A stretch of 64,000 bases of DNA, from positions 124,001 to 188,000 of the forward strand of contig NZ_JAULRU010000569.1 in assembly GCF_030518155.1 (NCBI RefSeq), in the 5' to 3' direction. The notes beneath the pieces are model-generated. The model searched no databases and was not told where the DNA came from. It worked only from the letters and a program-made list of their open reading frames with translations. This document shows positions 57,859 to 64,000 of the stretch, one piece after another. A program made the translations under genes and the position numbers. Position 1 is the stretch's first letter. Each line of letters opens with the position of its first letter. The DNA comes from Gilvimarinus gilvus (lineage in GTDB: Bacteria > Pseudomonadota > Gammaproteobacteria > Pseudomonadales > Cellvibrionaceae).

Positions 57859-58749
57859 ATGGACACCCAACAACTTGCCACATTTATTGCCGTCGCCGAA
57901 TCGGGCTCCTTTTCACGAGCCGCCGAGCGCCTGTACCTGACCCAGCCGGCAATCAGTAAGCGTATCGCCCTGCTGGAGCAGAGTGTCGGAGCTAAGCTGT
58001 TCGATCGCATTGGCAAGAAGGTGAGCCTCACCCACGCGGGCGAGGTGCTCATACCCCGCGCCAAACAGATACTTATTTTGGTCGGTGAAGCAGAGCGGGC
58101 CATCGAAAATTTAAATAATCGGATCGCGGGAAAGCTTAGCATTGCCACCAGCCACCACATTGGCCTGCATCGATTACCTCCCGCTCTCCAGTCCTTTTCC
58201 CGAGCGTACCCCGAGGTTAATCTAGACTTGCACTTTCTCGATTCAGAAAAAGCGCTAACCGCGGTAGAGCAAGGCTTATTTGACCTTGGCGTTATCACCT
58301 TACCCGACAACCCAGCGCCAGGCATTTGCCATATTCCCATATGGCGCGACGACTTACAGTTTGTGGCGAGCCCCAACCACCCTCTGGCCGGTCAACCCAT
58401 CGATCTTAACAATCTGGCCGAATACAAAGCGATATTGCCCGACAACAACACCTACACCACGGCGCTGGTTGAATCCATGTTTCAAGCGCAACACCTCACC
58501 CTTAACGTGGATATGGTTACCAACCACCTGGACACCATAAAAATGATGGTGGCGATTGGCTTAGGCTGGGGAGTCTTGCCAACCTCCATGATTGACAGCA
58601 GTTTATGCTCGCTCAATCTAGCAGCGCCTTCATTATCGAGGACACTAGGCGTCGTTTATCACGGCGGTCGCAGCCAAAGCAATCCGGCACAAAAATTTAT
58701 TGCAAGCTTGCAAAGTGGCAGTGTTGACGAACGATCGTCAATGCTATGA
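57859..58749 (+). CDS. LysR-family transcriptional regulator
   Basis: 296 residues. The N-terminal winged helix-turn-helix (LATFIAVAESGSFSRAAERL, YLTQPAISKRIALLEQ) and the C-terminal substrate-binding domain are complete. It is divergent from leuC, so it may control the leucine genes. The effector cannot be read from sequence. The start is the ATG at 57859; another ATG seven bases upstream is out of frame. Confidence 0.92.
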   Translation: MDTQQLATFIAVAESGSFSRAAERLYLTQPAISKRIALLEQSVGAKLFDRIGKKVSLTHAGEVLIPRAKQILILVGEAERAIENLNNRIAGKLSIATSHHIGLHRLPPALQSFSRAYPEVNLDLHFLDSEKALTAVEQGLFDLGVITLPDNPAPGICHIPIWRDDLQFVASPNHPLAGQPIDLNNLAEYKAILPDNNTYTTALVESMFQAQHLTLNVDMVTNHLDTIKMMVAIGLGWGVLPTSMIDSSLCSLNLAAPSLSRTLGVVYHGGRSQSNPAQKFIASLQSGSVDERSSML

Positions 58750-58842
58750 TTCGGCCCAGTCAGGAAATCAATCAAATCTGTACACGTGTCAACTAAAGCA
58801 ACCGACGATTATTGTTCGACGAGCAACCAGAAAGGATATGTT

Positions 58843-59538
58843 ATGAAAGCTATTGTCACCGGTCTGATCACATCAGCGCTCATGTTTACCCATGCCACGC
58901 AAGCGGATGCAATAGGCGTAAAAGGCGACGCCGGCATCTGGCGCTCAGACTACAGTGGTGATATCAGCCAATTCGATGTCAGTGACTTAGGGTTTAGCGA
59001 GGAAGACAACCAGTATTTCCACCTTTACGTCGAACACCCAATTCCGCTTATCCCCAATGCCCGGTTGAGTTACGCCGACATCAACAGTAGCACAACGTTC
59101 TCAACCGCCGGCATTGATTTAGCACAAGCGAGAATAGATTTAAGCCACGTCGATGCGACGGCCTATTATGAACTACTGGACAACTGGGTAAATATCGATG
59201 CAGGCATTTCACTGCGTAAGTTTGACGGCAAAGTTAACGTTGATGCCGGCGCGACTGACGCCAACCTAAATCTGGACGATGTATTGCCGATGGGCTATCT
59301 ATTGGTGGAAGCCGAACTGCCTTTTACCGGCTGGTCTGCCGGTATCGAAGTAAACTATACCGAATTTGACGATTACACCATCAGTGACAATACCGTTAAG
59401 GCCCGCTATTTATTTGACTCTCTGATCAATGTCGGTTTTGAAGTTGGATATCGTCAATTGGAGGTCGACTTAAGCAAAGGTTTTGGAATAGATCTAAAAC
59501 TGACAGGACCATTTGCCGGCTTGGCTCTGCATTTTTAG
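58843..59538 (+). CDS. Outer-membrane beta-barrel protein (TIGR04219 type)
   Basis: 231 residues with a signal peptide (residues 1-23, ending TQADA), then alternating amphipathic strands and a C-terminal Phe (GLALHF), the outer-membrane sorting signal. The beginning after the signal (IGVKGDAGIWRSDYSG) and overall size match the TIGR04219 family, function unknown. The ATG at 58843 has AAAGGATATGTT upstream; the frame is open to 58786 but without match. Confidence 0.88.
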   Translation: MKAIVTGLITSALMFTHATQADAIGVKGDAGIWRSDYSGDISQFDVSDLGFSEEDNQYFHLYVEHPIPLIPNARLSYADINSSTTFSTAGIDLAQARIDLSHVDATAYYELLDNWVNIDAGISLRKFDGKVNVDAGATDANLNLDDVLPMGYLLVEAELPFTGWSAGIEVNYTEFDDYTISDNTVKARYLFDSLINVGFEVGYRQLEVDLSKGFGIDLKLTGPFAGLALHF

Positions 59539-59554
59539 AAGGTCACTTAGCACT

Positions 59555-59577
59555 GCGCAAGCGTTAATCGCTTGCGC
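59555..59577. terminator. Hairpin between barrel gene and rstB, no U-tract
   Basis: GCGCAAGCG (59555-59563) pairs perfectly with CGCTTGCGC (59569-59577). The rstB TAA stop is in the loop. It stands between two convergent genes and may end both transcripts, though no T-run follows on either strand. Confidence 0.45.
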
Positions 59578-60856
59578 CTGACATCGGCCAGCGACACTCA
59601 AAGCGCGCTCCACCGAGCGTCGAGCCATCCACCACGCGAACGGTTCCTTGGTGCCACCCCATAATACGACGCACAATGGCCAATCCCAAGCCAAAACCTT
59701 TACTGTCCTTTCCCGGCTGCTGCTTTAACCGTATGAACGAATCAAAAATACGCAATCGGTCATGGGCTGGCACACCAGGGCCGTCATCCTCGACCGCGAC
59801 TACGTAGTTCAGATCTTCGCTGTAAAGCTCCACCCGAATCTGCTTTTCCGCGTAACGCCTCGCATTGCCCAGCAAGTTTTGTAAAATGCGCTCAAACAAA
59901 TGCCACTCACACCACAATTCGCTTAAACCTAGCCTATCTTCCACTTCGATATCAATATGTGGATACTGCTCTTGAATACGCTTTATTTGTTGTTCGGCCA
60001 GCGCCGCCAAAGCATCAGCGGCGCCCGGTCGCTGCACCAAGCTCTGCGATTGCGACTCAAAACCTGCGTAGCTAAACAGTTGGTTGATTAAATCATCCAT
60101 GTCTGCCACGTCTTGCCGCAAACTCAATAATTGACGCTGCACCGGGTGCGGCATCTGCTCGACAGATTCCGCCAGCTCCAAAGCAAACTTCATTCGCGCT
60201 AACGGGGTACGCAATTCATGGGAAACCGCGTATGTCATTTCACGGTAACTTGTCAGAAGCTCATCAATACGCTCCTGCATTCGATTAAATTCACCGGCGA
60301 GGGAGTATACGGGTGAGCTTTGATTGAGCTGAACACCTTGATGCTCGCCGCGGCCAAATTGCTTCGCCTGAGCCTCAAGAGATTTCAGGTCGCGAACCAA
60401 TGGCCACACCCACAGATAGATAACAATAGCCAAAAATATATAAAACCCAATCAGTAACACGCGATGGCTAGCCGGGGCTTCGTCTGGCAACTCGATACGA
60501 ACGATAAGTGACAATTCGCCGAGCTTCACATACAACTCGCGACCATCATCGGAGTCCAAAACAAGTGGCTCGCCAGAGGCCAGCGCGTCGCCCAAACCCG
60601 AGTCGGCCAAATCCGATAACCGATATGCGCGCGCATTCAAACCGAGACGTTGCAAATGGGCCTGCACGAAAGCCAGTCGACCGTCATCAGGCTGACGCGC
60701 GGTTTGCTCAGTGATTAACCGGAGAAAGGCCGCTTCGGTGGCACTGATTGGCGCCTCTGTGGAAATGGATTGCTGCAGGCGATCGAGCCCCCAGCCGGCC
60801 AACAAAATGGCAACAACAACGAGCAAATAGAGGGTGAAAAATGCTCGCTTCAACAA
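59564..60856 (-). CDS. rstB: RstB-like sensor histidine kinase
   Basis: 430 residues: TM1 at 5-25, a periplasmic domain of about 110 residues, TM2 near 133-153, HAMP, and the His box YAVSHELRTPLARMKFALEL. The ATPase domain has LLGNARRYAEKQ, VEDDGPGVPAHD and GFGLGLAIVRRIMGWHQG, with the C-terminal GGARFECRWP as in RstB. The start is TTG at 60856 with GAGGAAG upstream. It follows rstA by 12 bases in the unit mipA-DUF3019-rstA-rstB. Confidence 0.87.
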   Translation of the reverse strand: MLKRAFFTLYLLVVVAILLAGWGLDRLQQSISTEAPISATEAAFLRLITEQTARQPDDGRLAFVQAHLQRLGLNARAYRLSDLADSGLGDALASGEPLVLDSDDGRELYVKLGELSLIVRIELPDEAPASHRVLLIGFYIFLAIVIYLWVWPLVRDLKSLEAQAKQFGRGEHQGVQLNQSSPVYSLAGEFNRMQERIDELLTSYREMTYAVSHELRTPLARMKFALELAESVEQMPHPVQRQLLSLRQDVADMDDLINQLFSYAGFESQSQSLVQRPGAADALAALAEQQIKRIQEQYPHIDIEVEDRLGLSELWCEWHLFERILQNLLGNARRYAEKQIRVELYSEDLNYVVAVEDDGPGVPAHDRLRIFDSFIRLKQQPGKDSKGFGLGLAIVRRIMGWHQGTVRVVDGSTLGGARFECRWPMSGASD

Positions 60857-60868
60857 GACCGCTTCCTC

Positions 60869-61558
60869 TTACCAGGCATCGGCCACCAACATATATCCCC
60901 GCCCCCAAACGGTCTTAATGCGCGCGGGATTGTCGCTGCTATCGCCGAGCTTTTTGCGCAAATGCGATACTCTTACATCAACCGTTCTATCCAGGCCGTC
61001 GTAAGCTCGATTGCAAATAGTCGTAAACAAATATTCCCGACTCATCACTTTGCCCGCTTGCCGAGCCAGGGTCAGCAAAAGATCGTATTCATGGCTCGAC
61101 AGGGCTATGGGCCTATCATCAAGTCGCACTTCCCGTGCCTGGGTCAGTATTTGCAATGAGCCAATCGCAATGTCCCCCTGCTCTGCTGACTCGCTACTGC
61201 TGCGTCGCAAGAGTGCATGTATTCGCGCCAACAACAAACGCGGCTCTGCAGGCTTAATGACGTAATCGTCTGCGCCCACGTCAAAGCCCAAAATCTGATC
61301 GGCGTCGGCGTCTCTCGCGGTCAGCATCAGTATTGGCCCGGCGTAACCCGCAGCACGCGCTTCGCGACAAATGCTAATACCATCTTTGCCGGGCAAGTTT
61401 AGATCGAGAATGAGAATGTCGGGCTGGAGGCTTTGCACTTGCCTGGGCACGTTTAAGCCAAATGACTCTACCACCACTGTCAGTTGATTGGCCTCGAGGT
61501 AGTCCTTAACCAGTAAGGCCAGACGTTCGTCGTCTTCAGCCAGCAATACCACACTCAT
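60869..61558 (-). CDS. rstA: RstA-like response regulator
   Basis: 229-residue OmpR-family regulator. The receiver domain has VVLLAEDDERLALLV, the phospho-acceptor Asp in DILILDLNLPGKDG and the Lys in YVIKPAEPRL. A winged-helix output follows (LSSHEYDLLLTLARQAGKVM, RTVDVRVSHLRKKLGD). The ATG at 61558 overlaps the DUF3019 stop (TAATG), so translation is coupled. The likely partner is the adjoining kinase. Confidence 0.88.
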   Translation of the reverse strand: MSVVLLAEDDERLALLVKDYLEANQLTVVVESFGLNVPRQVQSLQPDILILDLNLPGKDGISICREARAAGYAGPILMLTARDADADQILGFDVGADDYVIKPAEPRLLLARIHALLRRSSSESAEQGDIAIGSLQILTQAREVRLDDRPIALSSHEYDLLLTLARQAGKVMSREYLFTTICNRAYDGLDRTVDVRVSHLRKKLGDSSDNPARIKTVWGRGYMLVADAW

Positions 61559-61935
61559 TAGAAAAAACTCCATGGGTTACGGCGACGGCGGCGATATCTC
61601 TGAGCGTCAGCCACCACCTCAAAGGCTCGGCTCGCCAGTACTTGCCGTTCCGCCATTTCAATCAATTGAAAGTGTATATCATCTTCAGTGTGTAGCTGCG
61701 ACAAATATTCTCCACTACGACTTTCATCCCAGCAACTCAAAGGCTCTGGTTGCCCCGCCTCGAACAAGCACACAGAGTATAGGCGCACGGTTTGCCAGCG
61801 CACTTCTACCTTGTCTCGGCAAAGGGTTTCACCGCGCTCCAGAATACAAAGACTAGGCTGCACAGTTAGCTCGACCTGAGCCTCATCACCTTCCTGTCCC
61901 CAACAGATGCCGCTTATCGCGAGCATTAGCGCCAT
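61558..61935 (-). CDS. DUF3019 secreted protein
   Basis: 125 residues with a signal peptide (ALMLAISGICWGQ) and a small domain with four Cys (SLCILERGETLCRDKVEVRW and YSVCLFEAG, LSCWDE), likely two disulfides in the periplasm, followed by a basic tail (YRRRRRNPW). This matches DUF3019, function unknown but known to accompany MipA/OmpV proteins and two-component genes. The ATG at 61935 has AAGGT upstream; the frame is open to 62001 inside mipA. Confidence 0.85.
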   Translation of the reverse strand: MALMLAISGICWGQEGDEAQVELTVQPSLCILERGETLCRDKVEVRWQTVRLYSVCLFEAGQPEPLSCWDESRSGEYLSQLHTEDDIHFQLIEMAERQVLASRAFEVVADAQRYRRRRRNPWSFF

Positions 61936-61948
61936 CCTGACACCTTGC

Positions 61949-62962
61949 TTAAAAATGATAGACCCCTCCAACAAAAACGGTGGTCGAAGTGCCTTCATCA
62001 ACCAGAGGGCTGTCCTTAATCGCGCGCCCCAACCACTTCTGGTGGACAGTCAATTGGAACGTCCAGTTTGGCGTAAGCGGTCGAACCCAGTCGGCTCGCA
62101 GATAAGGGGTAACCGCGTCATCGGCGCTGTAATAAAGAGCGTCAGCACCTTCTACCTCCTTCAGGTCGCGCTCCCCTAACCCATAGTAATAATCCACGAC
62201 TCTCGCCGACTGCCAGACAAAGCCCCCCGCTAAAGAATATTGGTTGCGACCGTGCAGCCAGTAACGATCTAAGCCAAAACGAATTTCCTGGCCCTTATGC
62301 ACACCGGTAAAATCTTGCAATGCTTGCACACTAATCTGAGTGGCACCGTAGAGGAAGCTGTACTCCAAACCTGCAAGTCCCGCCATTTTCCGGTCAGCGA
62401 TTTGCTCCAGGTTGATCGTAACGGCGCCACCGGAGCCCTCTTCAGCGGACGACTCTACTTTGTGAAAAAACTCATTGGGGCCATCTATATCATCGGTATT
62501 AGGGGTCTTGGTCTCGTCTTTTGGCGGGGTCAACTCAATGTTTTCACCCGTATTGCCGTCCATCGAATCCGCCGCAACCAGCCCACCGACATTAAAGCCT
62601 CCTCCGGTACCCTCAATAACAAAATTGCCCAAACTGATGTCACTAAAGTACATGCTGTCCAAGCCGACAGTGGCAACGGCATTCAGTAGGTGACGCTTAT
62701 CCTCGTATAAGGTATATCCAAGAGAGGTGGTGTCGAAAAAAAAGCGCTCCCCGTAGTAACTGATCTCTGGCAACAGCACGATCGGAATATCATCGCCTTC
62801 GAGCAACGGGTTGGTGCGCCCCCCAAGACCCACGCCAACAGAGAATTGCCACTGGCCGACGGGCACGCAATCTTCCACTTCCGGTCTACATGCGTCGTCC
62901 GACCCGGCGGCTACCGGGCCCGCAACAATAAGGAGGAAGATATAAAAGAAAACTTTGCGCAC
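61949..62962 (-). CDS. MipA/OmpV-family outer-membrane protein
   Basis: 337 residues. A signal peptide (ends near VAAGS) is followed by a short Cys-containing start and an outer-membrane barrel ending in VGGVYHF (C-terminal Phe). The barrel matches MipA/OmpV with LLPEISYYGERFFFDTTSLGY and GLDRYWL. An Asp/Glu/Thr/Pro-rich low-complexity stretch near residues 125-175 looks like an exposed loop insert. The start is GTG at 62962. First gene of the four-gene unit. Confidence 0.9.
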   Translation of the reverse strand: MRKVFFYIFLLIVAGPVAAGSDDACRPEVEDCVPVGQWQFSVGVGLGGRTNPLLEGDDIPIVLLPEISYYGERFFFDTTSLGYTLYEDKRHLLNAVATVGLDSMYFSDISLGNFVIEGTGGGFNVGGLVAADSMDGNTGENIELTPPKDETKTPNTDDIDGPNEFFHKVESSAEEGSGGAVTINLEQIADRKMAGLAGLEYSFLYGATQISVQALQDFTGVHKGQEIRFGLDRYWLHGRNQYSLAGGFVWQSARVVDYYYGLGERDLKEVEGADALYYSADDAVTPYLRADWVRPLTPNWTFQLTVHQKWLGRAIKDSPLVDEGTSTTVFVGGVYHF

Positions 62963-63041
62963 TATGAGTGAACCTTGTAGAAACAGATAGCGTTACTATA
63001 AAAAGTACCCGCCCCCAAAATCCACTTTTTAACCGCTTTCA

Positions 63042-63058
63042 TTTGTAAGACTTTGTTA
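63042..63058. promoter_or_regulatory. Direct repeat upstream of mipA, candidate RstA-type site
   Basis: TTTGTAA (63042-63048) and TTTGTTA (63052-63058) are repeated 10 bases apart, about 80 bases before mipA, with a GTTAC half as in the E. coli RstA box. A TATAGT -10-like element lies downstream near 62996-63001 without a good -35, as for an activated promoter. Confidence 0.4.
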
Positions 63059-63068
63059 CCGCTATTAT

Positions 63069-63833
63069 TTATCGCTGCAAATGCTTTGGGTCAGGGGTGC
63101 GCAAACGCTGGGCCAAAGGATGCTGCATCGCTTTCAGCTCACGCAGAACCAATTGCGCGACTTCACGGGCGCCAAGATGATTAAAGTGGGTATCATCGGT
63201 TACGCCAATCGGATAATTGGGGTGCAAATCGGGTGCGATATGCATAAACCGCAATTTAGAGGCTTCATCGCCCATCGCCGTAAAATAGTGTCGGGTGACT
63301 TTCTCCATATCGATAAAAGGCACCTGTTCAGCCTGCGCGACTTCTCTCACAAGGTCATCATAGCCGCGGTGCGTCGGCTCAATAACGCCTTTTGTGGTGA
63401 AATAGCGGCGGGTAACGGGTGTCATGAGTATGGGGCGGGCGCCTCTTGACCGCGCCTCGGAGATAAATCGCCGGAGGTTGTACTTATATGCTTCGGGTGG
63501 CGTATAACGGTCTTTTTTATGCTCAGACTGATCATTGTGACCAAACTGGATAAACACAAAGTCATCGGACTTTACCCCATCCATTATTTGCTGCCACAGC
63601 CCCTCTTCCCTAAAGGTACGGGTACTGCGTCCATTCTTGGCAAAATTATGGACACTCACCTGCTCGTCAAAAAAAATACTAAATGGCACACCCCAGCCGG
63701 TCTCCGGATAATCTTTTTCCAGTTTAATCGACATAGTAGAGTCGCCCGCCATAAACACTTGCAGGGGTGTTTCCGAAGCGCTGGCAGCGAGTGTCCCAAA
63801 TGCCAATGCCGCTAAAAGAGCCGCTCTAACCAT
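63069..63833 (-). CDS. CE12-type (rhamnogalacturonan) acetylesterase
   Basis: 254-residue secreted SGNH hydrolase. A signal peptide (ends near SASET) is followed by block I FMAGDSTMS with the catalytic Ser, block II NFAKNGRSTRTF, block III FIQFGHNDQSEH, and block V VTDDTHFNHLGA with the Asp-X2-His pair. This is the YesT-like CE12 esterase group that removes acetyl groups from pectin or similar polysaccharides. AGGTAGGAAG precedes the ATG, and the upstream gene ends 10 bases away, suggesting an operon. Confidence 0.9.
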   Translation of the reverse strand: MVRAALLAALAFGTLAASASETPLQVFMAGDSTMSIKLEKDYPETGWGVPFSIFFDEQVSVHNFAKNGRSTRTFREEGLWQQIMDGVKSDDFVFIQFGHNDQSEHKKDRYTPPEAYKYNLRRFISEARSRGARPILMTPVTRRYFTTKGVIEPTHRGYDDLVREVAQAEQVPFIDMEKVTRHYFTAMGDEASKLRFMHIAPDLHPNYPIGVTDDTHFNHLGAREVAQLVLRELKAMQHPLAQRLRTPDPKHLQR

Positions 63834-63843
63834 CTTCCTACCT

Positions 63844-64000
63844 CTACTCCGTCATTAGGGAAAATTCGTCGGCATCGAGAAAAGCGGGAAAGCTTTCTCG
63901 GTAAGCCGACAACTTATTGGCTGATAAAGTACAAACGTATCGCCCGATCTTATCCTCGGCGTCCAGCAGACACGCCCCGTCCGGCCCAAACACAACACTG
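63844..64000 (-). CDS. C-terminal end of an unknown gene, cut by the window
   Basis: A leftward frame open to the window edge encodes about 51 residues ending in FLDADEFSLMTE with a TAG stop at 63844. Visible residues include VVFGPDGACLLDAEDKIG and RYVCTLSANK. No family recognised. Its stop is 10 bases before the acetylesterase start, so the two probably belong to one transcript, perhaps a polysaccharide-use cluster. Confidence 0.7.
   Translation of the reverse strand, partial: SVVFGPDGACLLDAEDKIGRYVCTLSANKLSAYRESFPAFLDADEFSLMTE

Overview
The window is a stretch of gammaproteobacterial chromosome with almost no accessory DNA. I saw no insertion sequence, prophage, CRISPR array, rRNA or tRNA. 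The order asd-fimV-truA-trpF-trpB-trpA-accD-folC-dedD-cvpA-purF-metZ, the leuC-leuD-leuB block with a divergent LysR gene, and the scpA-scpB-rluB and cmoA-cmoB pairs point to the Pseudomonadales/Cellvibrionales part of the class. A pectin-type (CE12) esterase at the right edge fits a polysaccharide-degrading, Cellvibrio- or Saccharophagus-like bacterium. That placement is inferred from gene order and protein style, not measured.

Layout. 1-8.4 kb: topA (3' end outside the window), two unknown membrane-anchored proteins, a universal stress protein, the ABC-F ATPase uup and the lytic transglycosylase slt. 8.4-18 kb is a signalling district: cheV, an EAL-HDOD protein, a small thioredoxin-fold protein, a DUF5610 protein, a double-FHA membrane protein, a soluble histidine kinase overlapping a REC-TPR response regulator, and an EAL-CBS-GGDEF protein. 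18-24 kb: cmoAB, a flavodoxin, a CpxRA-like two-component pair and a soluble diguanylate cyclase. 24-33 kb: rluB, scpB, scpA, yciO, rnm, then on the other strand a VC0807-family membrane protein, a YciI protein, an SH3 envelope protein, a periplasmic cyclophilin, an unusual pdxJ, a CBS protein and a SpoU methyltransferase. 33-40 kb: amtB with NtrC/sigma-54-like sites upstream, then a TgpA-DUF58-MoxR set with an extra unknown gene inside it. 40-58 kb: the long biosynthetic and housekeeping superoperon (methionine, purine, folate, fatty acid, tryptophan, tRNA modification, FimV polarity, aspartate family, leucine). 58-64 kb: LysR regulator, outer-membrane barrel, the four-gene set mipA-DUF3019-rstA-rstB, a CE12 esterase and the tail of one more gene.

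How the genes work together. The 40-58 kb block reads as one long leftward transcription unit broken by clear intrinsic terminators after asd and after fimV, so truA-trpFBA-accD and the genes beyond need read-through or internal promoters. The signalling district has three c-di-GMP domain proteins with unequal predicted activities, beside chemotaxis and FHA proteins, which suggests local control of motility or surface behaviour.

I did not find a clearly new large system. The best leads are the unknown gene inside the MoxR-DUF58-TgpA set, the mipA-DUF3019-rstAB unit with a candidate operator, a possible 33-residue membrane peptide between uup and slt, the atypical pdxJ, and three U-less hairpins that carry stop codons in or at the edge of their loops.
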